From contig NZ_JACJQY010000010.1 in the NCBI RefSeq assembly GCF_014696925.1, positions 62,001 to 126,000 of the forward strand: 64,000 nucleotides of DNA, written 5' to 3'. Under the pieces are notes generated by a model. It was given only the letters and a program-made list of their open reading frames with translations, made no database searches and was not told the DNA's origin. The stretch comes from Phormidium tenue FACHB-1050. GTDB lineage: Bacteria; Cyanobacteriota; Cyanobacteriia; Pseudanabaenales; Pseudanabaenaceae. Both the position numbers and the translations under genes were made by a program. Of this stretch, positions 8,102 to 15,910 are shown piece by piece. Position 1 is the stretch's first letter. Every line of letters starts with the position of its first letter.

Positions 8102-8548
8102 ATGAGCGATGAGACAGAAATCTTACTCAGACTGCACGAAGATCAATGGACACATGCTAGGCATTCAGAAGATCAGCGAGCAACTGTTACTAATTTGGTC
8201 ATAACGCTAGCATCAGCAGGAATCGCTTTTATTGCTCAGACAGGGCTAAATCCTACGAAGCTACCAATTACAGTTTTGCTGATTACTCTTGGACTCTACG
8301 GAGCTTTCACATCAGAGAAGTTATCCGAGCGATCTCGATACCATATCATTCGGGCAAGGCTTCTACGTAAGCGGATAGACGAACTGTATCCTGATGCAAA
8401 AATCGAACAACTTAAGGAAGAAGCTGAAAAGTACCACAAGAATAGAGATTCTTTTCTGTATGATTTTAAACTACACTACTTGTGGTTGGCTCTACACTTA
8501 GCTATTTCCCTGACAGGTATTATTCTGACTATCATTGTCCTACGCTAA
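8102..8548 (+). CDS. Small membrane protein of unknown function (cassette-borne?)
   Basis: A 148-residue protein with a polar N-terminus (LLRLHEDQWTHARHSEDQRATVTN, residues about 8-31 in shortened form LLRLHEDQW...), two close hydrophobic segments at about 29-47 and 52-70, a highly charged helical middle (75-120) and a third membrane segment at about 125-147. I do not recognise a named family; the layout of two close membrane helices, a helical cytosolic part and a final helix recalls SLATT-like effectors, but that is only a resemblance. It starts just after one attC-like site and shares its segment with a DUF1016 nuclease gene 193 bp downstream. Confidence 0.65.
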   Translation: MSDETEILLRLHEDQWTHARHSEDQRATVTNLVITLASAGIAFIAQTGLNPTKLPITVLLITLGLYGAFTSEKLSERSRYHIIRARLLRKRIDELYPDAKIEQLKEEAEKYHKNRDSFLYDFKLHYLWLALHLAISLTGIILTIIVLR

Positions 8549-8741
8549 TTTAGGGAATTCGCCACATCTCTGAATTCGTATAATGTGTACGGCAAGCATG
8601 TGCGATCGCTTATGATAACAATTTTGATATAGTGCGATCGCCGATCTTGTCGGGTGCATTAATGAAATGTAACGCGCCTTGTTTTGTTTCAGTTTGAGAT
8701 GCCCTTTACGATACTATTAAAATCCCCAGTGAAAGCACTCA

Positions 8742-9743
8742 ATGACGGAATCCTTGCAGCCTCAATTTGCTGAAGTCCTCACTCTCATCAAAACTGCCCA
8801 GCAAAAGGTCATTGCTACCGCCAACCAAGAACTGATCAAACTATACTGGAGCGTTGGTAAGTACATCAGCGATCGCCTAGCTACAAGCGAATGGGGACAA
8901 AAAACAATCGAGCAGCTTGCAGCCTTTATCCAAAGTCAAGAACCTGGACTGAAAGGATTTGAAAAGCGCAACCTTGAAAGAATGCGACAGTTTTACGAAA
9001 CCTATCCCGATTCGCAAATTACGACCGCACTGCGGACGCAATTGAGTTGGACTCACCATCGGATCATCATGTCACGTTGCAAGACTGAATCCGAGCGGCT
9101 TTTCTATCTTGAACTCGCTGCTACCGAACGTTACAGCACCCGTGAACTTGATCGCCAAATCAATAGTGGCATCTTCGAGCGTACCCGTCTCGCCGATACC
9201 AAACTTTTACAAACGAATCACCCTAAACCACTCGCTGGAATCTTTCGAGATAGTTACGTCCTCGATTTTCTCAACCTACCTTCCAACCACTCCGAAAACG
9301 ATTTAAAAACAGCACTTGTCTCTTGCCTCAAAGAATTTATCCTAGAACTTGGTCGAGACTTCACTTTTCTTGGGGAAGAATATCGCCTACAAGTTGGCAA
9401 TAGTGACTTCTTCATCGATTTGCTCTTTTATCACCGTGAACTTCAAAGTCTTGTTGCCTTTGAACTCAAAATCGATAAATTTCGACCTGAATACCTTGGA
9501 CAACTTGAATTCTATCTCGAAGCCCTTGATCGTGATATCAAAAAACCTCACGAAAATCCAAGCATAGGTGTTCTGCTCTGCCGTGACAAAGACGATGAAG
9601 TTGTCGAATATGCCCTGAGCAGATCTATCAGTCCTACGGTTGTTGCAGAATATGAAATCAAACTTATCCCGAAAGAACTTTTGAGAAGAAAACTGAATGA
9701 GTTCTATGAATTACTTGCAAGTAAAAGCAAAGATGAGCAATAA
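8742..9743 (+). CDS. YhcG/DUF1016 family PD-(D/E)XK nuclease
   Basis: A 333-residue protein with the YhcG layout: an N-terminal helical DUF1016 domain (about 1-165; note LIKLYWSVGKYISDR and LSWTHHRIIM) and a C-terminal PD-(D/E)XK nuclease domain (about 170-325). The nuclease core shows Asp226 in FFIDLLFYHREL, then FELK with Glu241 and Lys243, and the following GQLEFYLEALD helix. The family is linked to restriction-like and mobile-element functions, though the exact substrate is not settled. The stop lies 11 nt before the second attC-like site, exactly where a cassette gene would end. Start ATG 8742 fits family length. Confidence 0.92.
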   Translation: MTESLQPQFAEVLTLIKTAQQKVIATANQELIKLYWSVGKYISDRLATSEWGQKTIEQLAAFIQSQEPGLKGFEKRNLERMRQFYETYPDSQITTALRTQLSWTHHRIIMSRCKTESERLFYLELAATERYSTRELDRQINSGIFERTRLADTKLLQTNHPKPLAGIFRDSYVLDFLNLPSNHSENDLKTALVSCLKEFILELGRDFTFLGEEYRLQVGNSDFFIDLLFYHRELQSLVAFELKIDKFRPEYLGQLEFYLEALDRDIKKPHENPSIGVLLCRDKDDEVVEYALSRSISPTVVAEYEIKLIPKELLRRKLNEFYELLASKSKDEQ

Positions 9744-9753
9744 TTCTGAGTCG

Positions 9754-9836
9754 GTCTAACACTGCGTTGGAGCTAACTTCTCAAAAGTGATATCTAAAAA
9801 TAAAAACTTGAGAGCGTCTCAACTAGACCGTTATAC
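9754..9836 (+). other. Integron attC-like recombination site 2
   Basis: Ends GTCTAAC (9754-9760) and GTTATAC (9830-9836). The inner left arm TTGGAGC (9767-9773) faces CTCAA (9818-9822) with the same extra G as site 1. Spacers are 6 and 7 nt, as in site 1. The site directly follows the DUF1016 stop codon. Confidence 0.55.
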
Positions 9837-9873
9837 TGCCTTTTTTGAAGGCATCATAGCGGCTTGCCAAAAA
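9834..9873 (+). repeat. Direct repeat, right copy
   Basis: Matches 7532-7570 (hairpin then CATAGCGGCTTGCC). The stem differs but remains paired. It overlaps the last bases of attC-like site 2. Confidence 0.65.
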
Positions 9874-9881
9874 TTCTATAA

Positions 9882-9908
9882 AAAAAGACTCGCATCGCGA
9901 GTCTTTTT
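9882..9908. terminator. Bidirectional terminator
   Basis: A perfect GC-containing stem (AAAAGACTCGC / GCGAGTCTTTT) around ATC, with T-runs on both strands. It separates the rightward DUF1016 gene from the leftward cysE gene. Confidence 0.85.
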
Positions 9909-9910
9909 GA

Positions 9911-10684
9911 TTAAATACCACCACCTTCAGAAAATCCTTCATATTCTTGAGGTTGTTCAAAATCAACACGGTCATAAGGTGTCAGATGGCGAGGGCGGAC
10001 ATTTTTGAGCAATTCTGAATCAATCAAATAGTTGTTAACGGGATGTAAAGTATGCGCTTCTGCATGTCTTTCTAACTGTTCTACCCGATTAATCAGCGAT
10101 CTGATGACATCACCTTCAGGATCGGGAACTTGAAAGTGATCGAGAGCCGAAACTTTTACACCATGACGATGCACAATGCGTCCAGGAATACCCACAACGG
10201 TGCAATCGGGAGGAACGCATTTCACAACTACTGAGCCAGCACCAATCCGCGAATTGCTACCAATTTCAATATTGCCTAAAACTTTTGCTCCAGCGCCAAT
10301 AACCACATTATTACCGAGGGTAGGATGACGCTTGCCTGATTGCTTACCAGTACCGCCGAGGGTGACACCTTGATAAATCAAGACATATTCCCCAATGATC
10401 GTAGTTTCGCCAATCACCACGCCCATACCATGATCAATAAATGCACCCATGCCAATTTTTGCACCTGGATGAATCTCGATACCCGTAAAAAATCGCGCCA
10501 TTTGCGAGATCATCCGAGGTAGAACGGGGATGTTTAGCGAATTTAGCCAATGGGCAAAACGATATAACCAAATGGCATGGAGCCCGGGGTAGCATAACAG
10601 CACTTCTAGCCAGTTACGCGCAGCAGGATCGCGCTCAAAAATGATAGCGAAGTCAGATCGCAATGTTTTGATAATATTTTTCAA
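9911..10684 (-). CDS. cysE: Serine O-acetyltransferase
   Basis: CysE acetylates L-serine with acetyl-CoA to give O-acetylserine, the precursor for cysteine. The 257 residues comprise an N-terminal helical domain ([27 protein letters not shown]) and a left-handed beta helix of hexapeptide repeats ([48 protein letters not shown]). The active-site His is in the [12 protein letters not shown] segment and the ligand loop is [11 protein letters not shown]. The long acidic C-terminal tail ([21 protein letters not shown]) is usual in cyanobacteria. It faces a shared terminator on its 3' side. Confidence 0.95.
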   Translation of the reverse strand: MKNIIKTLRSDFAIIFERDPAARNWLEVLLCYPGLHAIWLYRFAHWLNSLNIPVLPRMISQMARFFTGIEIHPGAKIGMGAFIDHGMGVVIGETTIIGEYVLIYQGVTLGGTGKQSGKRHPTLGNNVVIGAGAKVLGNIEIGSNSRIGAGSVVVKCVPPDCTVVGIPGRIVHRHGVKVSALDHFQVPDPEGDVIRSLINRVEQLERHAEAHTLHPVNNYLIDSELLKNVRPRHLTPYDRVDFEQPQEYEGFSEGGGI

Positions 10685-10783
10685 CGGTTTAAAAACCCTT
10701 TTTTAAATGCTACTGCTGATTTTAAGATCCTAGCGGATATTTTGTATCAAACGTAACTACCCTTTGGAGTGAGTATTTAAGGT

Positions 10784-11419
10784 TTAGCTAAGTTCCAAAA
10801 ATTGTTTGGTATCTTGCCAAATGCTGTCTAAGTCTTTCCCAAGGGCGTGATCGTCGTTTCGTAATTTTAAAGTAACTTGCGATCGCCTTTTTGCAAATTC
10901 CTCACTCAGAGATGCTGGTACAACGTCATCGTAGATACCATGAAAGATAAGCATAGGTAGCGATCGCGTCAAGTTTTCTTCTGAATATTTCTGAGCATCA
11001 ACAAAGAATTGAAATTGTAAATTTACATTACGCTTCAGCCCGTAATGGTAAAACTCACGAATTCCATCCTGTTGCCATTTAGTAACATTTTCTGAGCCTA
11101 AAGCTTTGGCAATGCGATGACTAAAGCCAAAAGCTGGGGCAAGTAAAATTAACTTCTGTACTAATAGGCTTTTCGCCGCAAGCTGCAAGGCTAAAAATCC
11201 ACCGAGGCTAGAACCAAGTACGATGATCGGCTCGTTGTTGTAGAGATAGGTGCGATCGAGATAGTCCAGTTGTTCTGAAAGCGTCACTGTCGAAAAATCT
11301 GTGAGATTGAGATCGGGAACATGCAAAGTTAGTCCCAGTTCAGCAAACTTTTGCTGCATGTATCGGGCTTTGGTGGACTGAGGACTAGAGGCAAAGCCAT
11401 GTAAATAGAGGTAGTTCAT
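10784..11419 (-). CDS. YqiA/YcfP-like alpha/beta-fold esterase
   Basis: A 211-residue alpha/beta hydrolase of the UPF0227/YqiA kind. It shows the oxyanion region YLHGFASSPQS (5-15), the nucleophile elbow GSSLGG (69-74, Ser71), the acid residue in FHGIYDDVVP, and the catalytic His in DDHALGKD near the C-terminus. No signal peptide is seen, so it is cytosolic. Natural substrate is unknown; E. coli YqiA hydrolyses short-chain esters. It is followed by a hairpin and gun4 on the same strand, 50 bp away, so it may be read through from gun4. Confidence 0.85.
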   Translation of the reverse strand: MNYLYLHGFASSPQSTKARYMQQKFAELGLTLHVPDLNLTDFSTVTLSEQLDYLDRTYLYNNEPIIVLGSSLGGFLALQLAAKSLLVQKLILLAPAFGFSHRIAKALGSENVTKWQQDGIREFYHYGLKRNVNLQFQFFVDAQKYSEENLTRSLPMLIFHGIYDDVVPASLSEEFAKRRSQVTLKLRNDDHALGKDLDSIWQDTKQFLELS

Positions 11420-11429
11420 AAAGTTTTAG

Positions 11430-11463
11430 AGTTTTCATTTTGCCTTCAGGCAAAATGAAAACT
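11430..11463. terminator. Hairpin between gun4 and the esterase gene
   Basis: A near-perfect stem (AGTTTTCATTTTGCCT / AGGCAAAATGAAAACT). A related, decayed form occurs at 15.67 kb (TTTTCATTTTTCCTGCAG), so this too is a dispersed hairpin. Confidence 0.75.
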
Positions 11464-11469
11464 GTTATA

Positions 11470-12159
11470 TTACCAAGCAGGATGTGAAAAGATGGCTTGC
11501 ATCGTTTTATTACCGCGCAATTGGTTAGATAGTGGCAAATGTCCCCTTGGAGCATCCAGACTCCAAATAAACTCATTGGGATAACGGGTAAAAGATCCAT
11601 CTTTCTTCCAACCAATCTTTTGCCAAAACTTTTCCCAACCTTTGCCTAGGCTAAGCCAGATTTTACGCTGTACCGAGAAGCCAAACTTACCTTCAGAATA
11701 AACTAGCCAAAGTTGGTTAATCGTTTGTAAGTCACTAATGGGAATCGACTTGGCATCGGTGAAATATAACCAACCTCTCGCCAGAGCTGCTGCACCCGCA
11801 GCCTCACATAATTTTTTGCTAGTAACGCGATCGGCTTCTTCAAAGTCTTGTTTCGCTAACAAAATTTGAATAGGTTGATAGTCGATCGCCTTTTCTGACT
11901 TTAAGGTGACGACACCATCAGGATAATGAATTTGGGCTAGTTCGAGTGCTTTAGGTAAATCGCTTTGCAATAGGGTTTGATGGATTTTGCCATCGATCCA
12001 TGTCACTTCCGTATTCGCCGCTTTGCGGGCTTGAATAAATTCATCTAATATTTGTAAACCTTCTTCTCCAAGGCTAGCTAATTCGGCGATCGCAGGTAAT
12101 TGGTTTGCCTCTTTACCTGAAAACAACTTATCTTTTAATGCAGTTAGTTTTGTATCCAT
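11470..12159 (-). CDS. gun4: Tetrapyrrole-binding regulator Gun4
   Basis: Gun4 binds protoporphyrin IX and Mg-protoporphyrin IX and stimulates the ChlH subunit of magnesium chelatase in chlorophyll synthesis. The 229 residues match the canonical two-part protein: an N-terminal helical-repeat domain (about 1-85) and the GUN4 core (about 90-229) with DYQPIQILLAKQDFEEADRVT, LQTINQLWLVYSEGKFGFSVQRKIW, GWKKDGSFTRYP and the final loop APRGHLPLSNQLRG. Size and domain order match the freestanding cyanobacterial regulator rather than the many GUN4 domains fused to kinases or proteases; one such fusion lies at 44.6 kb. Confidence 0.9.
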   Translation of the reverse strand: MDTKLTALKDKLFSGKEANQLPAIAELASLGEEGLQILDEFIQARKAANTEVTWIDGKIHQTLLQSDLPKALELAQIHYPDGVVTLKSEKAIDYQPIQILLAKQDFEEADRVTSKKLCEAAGAAALARGWLYFTDAKSIPISDLQTINQLWLVYSEGKFGFSVQRKIWLSLGKGWEKFWQKIGWKKDGSFTRYPNEFIWSLDAPRGHLPLSNQLRGNKTMQAIFSHPAW

Positions 12160-12226
12160 CAGAATCTTAAAAATCGCAAAAATCGCACCACTTTGAATTT
12201 ACACCCTTAACTAGCCCAAAGACTTC

Positions 12227-12257
12227 AAAAAGCAGCACCCATAGGGTGCTGCTTTTT
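12227..12257. terminator. Terminator-like hairpin
   Basis: A 14-bp perfect stem (AAAAGCAGCACCC type) around ATA with A/T runs on both sides, located just after the stop of the leftward GERPI-repeat gene. Confidence 0.85.
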
Positions 12258-12271
12258 AAAATTTCAACCAA

Positions 12272-12850
12272 TTAGTCAATGTAGCCCATTAACCCTGCAT
12301 TGTCGATCTCATTAGAAGCAACAGGTCTAGTCTCACCCATTTGGGAGTAAGTTTCGTCAATCACTAGTCCTGAAGAACCAACAGGACGCTCACCTGCGAT
12401 ATAAAACTTATCGACAATCACAAATCCATCTTCAACGATCGGACGCTCGCCCGAAGACATAAATGTGCTAGTTACATGGACACCACCACTCACAATCGGA
12501 CGTTCACCGCCCATCGTGGTGTAGGTGCTGCTAATTGCTAACTTGCTAGCTTCGATCGGACGCTCGCCCGAACTGTTGAAATATTCAACTGCACGAAAGC
12601 CACCATCAATGATGGGGCGATCGCCATAATGCTTAAGGGTTTCAGTCACAGTTAATGAACCTTTATGTGCGATGGATGCCGCGACGGGTTTAGAGTCTTC
12701 TTTCACCGCCAAAGCTGAGATATCCACTGTACCTGTTTTTGCAGTTGTTTCGGCTTCAGTTTTAGCTTTGGTAGGGCGAGAGGACTTTTCTTCAGGCTTG
12801 GTGCTTTCTGGCTTAGTGGTTTCAGCCTTCGTTTCGTTACTTGTACTCAT
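12272..12850 (-). CDS. GERPI-repeat protein of unknown function
   Basis: A 192-residue soluble protein. Residues 1-55 are low-complexity and rich in T, K, E, S and P. From about 65 to 185 there are six repeats with a period near 20 residues; each contains hydrophobic alternation and a G(E/D)RPI or GERPV/ETRPV motif (YGDRPI, SGERPI, GGERPI, SGERPI, AGERPV, GETRPV), often with a preceding Y/F and a following G. This suggests a repeated beta-hairpin or solenoid fold. I do not recognise a named family and infer no function. No signal peptide is visible. A terminator follows it. Confidence 0.75.
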   Translation of the reverse strand: MSTSNETKAETTKPESTKPEEKSSRPTKAKTEAETTAKTGTVDISALAVKEDSKPVAASIAHKGSLTVTETLKHYGDRPIIDGGFRAVEYFNSSGERPIEASKLAISSTYTTMGGERPIVSGGVHVTSTFMSSGERPIVEDGFVIVDKFYIAGERPVGSSGLVIDETYSQMGETRPVASNEIDNAGLMGYID

Positions 12851-13304
12851 GCTTTGCTTTCCTCAAAAATTTTATATTCAAGATATGCTCAAAAACTTTT
12901 AATTGGTAATGACGATTACTAATGCAACCATCGCGATCATTAAAAAAACTTCTAAAGCTGTAGCCTTTCTAGTTAATTCTACAGAAAAAGTTAATACTCT
13001 AAATATTTTGATAAGTCTTTACAACTAATTCAAAAATATAGCTAAATTGATTGATTCAGTCATATAAAGACTTATACCTCTAATTTACTAGCATTATCTA
13101 GGATTTATTACATCTCAAAATACAGTTTATAAAATATGCTAATCTCGCTTAATTCCAATAAAAATACTATATAAAATTTATGCAAACCATAAATACATAA
13201 ATACTCTACGTGCTGTGCTTGATTAAAAAGTTATATCAACACCTGCTTAATGATGTATTTTTGTCTACCTTTCAATCCACTATATCGATCTTGTTTGATT
13301 TTGT
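12851..13304. other. AT-rich non-coding region
   Basis: About 450 bp of strongly AT-rich sequence with no open frame of coding character, no HIP1 site, and no palindrome of the types seen elsewhere. It is likely the upstream region of the leftward GERPI gene plus decayed sequence before the porin remnant. Confidence 0.5.
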
Positions 13305-13994
13305 TTGTGGTTTAGTAAAGCGATCGCCTCTTCGATACTGATTATTGGGAGTGTCGCACATGCAGAGACTTTCGACGCTAACGCAAATTCGCCAAAGCCA
13401 AGTGATGCTGGTTTGAAGAAGGCGATCGTTGAGGATCAAGTCAATGATCAAATTGGCTCACAAGGCTTAAAACAAAACAGCTCTGTGCCAATTGCCCCAT
13501 CAATTGCCTCAACAGAATCAGCTTTAATTCATAAGCTCAATCAAGATCTTCAAGAACTGAAAGATCTTAGTGCTGACAACAAAAATGCTCAAAACGTCAC
13601 ATCCGTTTCTCAGTTAACCGATGTCCGTCCCACAGATTGGGCTTTTACAGCTTTGCAATCTCTAGTTGAGCGCTATGGTTGCATTGCAGGCTATCCTGAT
13701 CGCACCTATCGCGGCAACCAAGCAACTAGTCGCTATGAGTTTGCCGCAGGACTCAATTGAGCCTAACGTCAATTTTTCTAACTCCAATGACAGTGAAAAC
13801 TGACTTCAAAAATCTTAAATCTTAACGATGACAAATCGTTGTCTTCTCAAACTGAGACTCAAAATATTCCTTCAGGTGATCCTAATTCTGTGCCTGTATT
13901 TATCCCACCAGTTGTAGTTCCACCACCAGTTGTAATTCAACCACCGCCACCACCACCTGAGCTTCCACCACCACCACCGCCACAACAAGTTTAG
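13305..13994 (+). pseudogene. Decayed SLH-domain porin (OprB/SomA type)
   Basis: A TTG start at 13305 opens a signal peptide (WFSKAIASSILIIGSVAHA) and then a spacer and an SLH domain: SQLTDVRPTDWAFTALQSLVERYGC, IAGYPDRTYRGNQATSRYEFAAGLN, the typical N-terminus of cyanobacterial outer-membrane porins. A TGA at 13758 ends the frame exactly where the family continues with the second SLH helix and beta barrel. Downstream, other frames hold only fragments, ending in a proline-rich tail (PPPVVIQPPPPPPELPPP) and TAG at 13992. The barrel of about 350 residues is missing. I read this as a pseudogene with a large internal deletion; a truncated secreted SLH peptide of 151 aa could still be made. Confidence 0.72.
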
Positions 13995-14056
13995 AAGCAA
14001 TATTTTCTAAGCAGCTAAGAAATAATCTGCGAACCTAAGTCCCGCACAGCCTATGT

Positions 14057-14111
14057 AAAACCCAAAAGAGTAATGGCGGCGCGAAGCGCCGCCATTACTC
14101 TTTTGGGTTTT
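14057..14111. repeat. Perfect 26-bp palindrome with GAA loop
   Basis: Arms 14057-14082 and 14086-14111 pair exactly. Outer AAAACCCAAAAGAG and core GGCGGCGC-GAA link it to palindromes at 5551 and 54097. It ends 19 bp before the stop of the leftward Uma2 gene. Confidence 0.88.
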
Positions 14112-14129
14112 GGTAGAGAATCTGCTCAG

Positions 14130-14696
14130 TCAAAAATCAATATCACGATAGATTTCAGCGATCGCTAATTCAATATTCACCGACTCTAATAAAATCGACT
14201 GGTCTAAACTATCAAAATCACTGTATGACCAACCCTGTGATTGTTTACTATAGCGTTCTACAAATACTTTGTTTTGACGAATTAAGAGATATTCACAAAA
14301 GCTAGGAATAGAACGATACATCCGAAACTCATCTGTGCGATCGTATTCCTCAGTTGATGGAGAAAGCACTTCCACAATTAAAAGTGGATTTAAAGCTTCA
14401 TCTTTGTGATCGCCATTTAGTTGAGGTCTACCATCAAAAATCATGACATCTGCATACACTCCACAACGATAGTCTGGAATCCAGATCCTGAGTTCACTAT
14501 TAATAACCACGAATTGAGTATTACGCAAAGTGAGATGAAGAAAGGAAAAAATATTGCCCATAACCAAACTGTGGTTAAGTGTTCCGCCAGTCATCGCAAT
14601 AATTTCTCCATCATGGTATTCACATTTTTCGGTGGATGCTTCAGCGATCGCACGATATTCATCAAGACTGTAGCGGCGTTCAGTGGTAGCAATCAT
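14130..14696 (-). CDS. Uma2 family (DUF820) endonuclease-like protein
   Basis: A 188-residue member of the Uma2/DUF820 family, a PD-(D/E)XK nuclease-fold group greatly expanded in cyanobacteria. Visible motifs are the N-terminal YSLDEYRAIAEAS, EYHDGEIIAMTGGT, the Asp-containing PDYRCGVYADVMIF and the LLIVEVLSPSTEEYDRTDEF strand-helix with the conserved Glu and Ser/Pro. The cellular role of the family is not established. It stands alone; a second full copy lies at 17.2 kb and a fragment at 43.5 kb. Confidence 0.9.
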   Translation of the reverse strand: MIATTERRYSLDEYRAIAEASTEKCEYHDGEIIAMTGGTLNHSLVMGNIFSFLHLTLRNTQFVVINSELRIWIPDYRCGVYADVMIFDGRPQLNGDHKDEALNPLLIVEVLSPSTEEYDRTDEFRMYRSIPSFCEYLLIRQNKVFVERYSKQSQGWSYSDFDSLDQSILLESVNIELAIAEIYRDIDF

Positions 14697-14761
14697 GGGG
14701 TTGTACTCTAGCTTTCAAGACCACATTTTTATTGTACTGCGAGGATAAACTAAGGAGCTTA

Positions 14762-14865
14762 ATACCAATTCACAAAAGTGTCGGCACACTTTTGTGAATT
14801 GAAAACTAAACCCAGCAAGGGTTTTAAAAACTAAAAATGGCGTAGCCATTTTTTAGTTTTGGGAT
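14762..14865 (+). repeat. Three-hairpin MITE-like element, copy 2
   Basis: About 104 bp from ATACCAATT to TTTTGGGAT. The first hairpin stem is AATTCACAAAAGTGT with loop CGGC, the second is AAACCC-AGCAA-GGGTTT, the third has core AATGGC-GTA-GCCATT with copy-specific outer bases. Confidence 0.87.
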
Positions 14866-14949
14866 TAAGCCCCTGATCTCACAAGTCTTGCAAAACTGAC
14901 AATCATAGAGTTTAATTTATATAAGAAGCCTCAATCATCAGATTTGTAA

Positions 14950-15666
14950 ATGAAAATATTTGTATATCACACGCCTGAGTTAGTGCCTGCTGAAGGAAAT
15001 CCAGATTGCGCGATCGCTGTTGATATTTTACGAGCCACTACCACGATCGCTACAGCGCTTGCGGCAGGAGCCGAGGGGGTGCAAGTATTCTCTGATATTG
15101 ATGAGTTAATGCGTGTTAGTGAAGCACATCCGCCAGAGTTGCGAATCAGGGTCGGTGAGCGTGGCGGCAAGACTGTAGAGGGTTGTGATTTGGGGAATTC
15201 TCCATTTGACTTTACGCCAGATGTGGTGAAGGGCAAGCGGATTTTTATGAGTACGACTAATGGCACGCGATCGCTGCAAAAAGTCCAAAATGCAAAGAGT
15301 GTTTTGGCTTGCGCGATGATTAACCTTGGTTCAGTGTTGAAATATTTGCGCGAAACTAAGCCTGAAACTGTGTGGATTGTGGGTTCTGGTTGGGAAGGTA
15401 GTTACTCGCTCGAAGATACGACCTGTGCGGGTGCGATCGCGGCTAATCTCGAAGATGAAGCTGATTTTGGTAATGATGAGGCGGTAGCCGCAGCGACTCT
15501 CTATAAAGCTTGGAAGGGAGAGGTTGAGGAATTATTTTATCAAGCTAGCCATGGCAAACGGTTGCTAAAGCTTGACTGCGCTGAGGATATTGCCTACTGT
15601 GCCAAGCTTGATGTTGTTGATGTATTGCCCAAACAATCTAGTGTAGGCTTGCTTGTTGCCGCCTAG
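14950..15666 (+). CDS. comB: 2-phosphosulfolactate phosphatase family protein
   Basis: ComB-family Mg-dependent phosphatase (238 aa), which in methanogens removes phosphate from 2-phosphosulfolactate on the way to coenzyme M. Recognisable segments are [23 protein letters not shown] (about 20-42), [19 protein letters not shown] (about 66-84), [12 protein letters not shown] (about 99-110), and [14 protein letters not shown]. Cyanobacteria lack coenzyme M, so the real substrate here is unknown despite the family name. The TAG stop at 15664 abuts the TATAGCG end of a palindromic element. Confidence 0.92.
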   Translation: MKIFVYHTPELVPAEGNPDCAIAVDILRATTTIATALAAGAEGVQVFSDIDELMRVSEAHPPELRIRVGERGGKTVEGCDLGNSPFDFTPDVVKGKRIFMSTTNGTRSLQKVQNAKSVLACAMINLGSVLKYLRETKPETVWIVGSGWEGSYSLEDTTCAGAIAANLEDEADFGNDEAVAAATLYKAWKGEVEELFYQASHGKRLLKLDCAEDIAYCAKLDVVDVLPKQSSVGLLVAA

Positions 15667-15873
15667 TATAGCGATTTTCATTTTTCCTGCAGCAAAATGA
15701 AAACTCAAAATCTTTATTGGGGTTGATTTTTTTGTTTCCAAATGAGTAAGTACCTGTGTAGAATAAATTACTCAAACCCGTAAGATTTCGCCCCACAGGG
15801 GCGAAATCTTACGGGTTTGGGTTTGTAATTGATTATGCCTATCTACTTAAGTACTCATTTGAAAACCGCTATA
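15667..15873. repeat. Composite palindromic element with TATAGCG inverted ends
   Basis: The outer ends TATAGCGATTTTC (15667-15679) and GAAAACCGCTATA (15861-15873) are inverted repeats. Inside, CAAATGAGT (15739) faces ACTCATTTG (15853-15861), and the centre is a perfect 21-bp stem (15774-15794 with 15798-15818) around ACA. It contains the AAGTACCTGTG arm shared with elements at 4.0 and 19.3 kb. This looks like a small non-autonomous mobile element. Confidence 0.8.
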
Positions 15874-15910
15874 GTACTAGAGTGTGTAAGCATTAATTTC
15901 CCTTGTCGCC

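Noticed and set aside
8549-8741. A third attC-like site between the two cassette genes
   Set aside because: GTATAATG and HIP1 sites occur, but there is no TTGGAGC/GCTCAA inner pair or complementary core ends.
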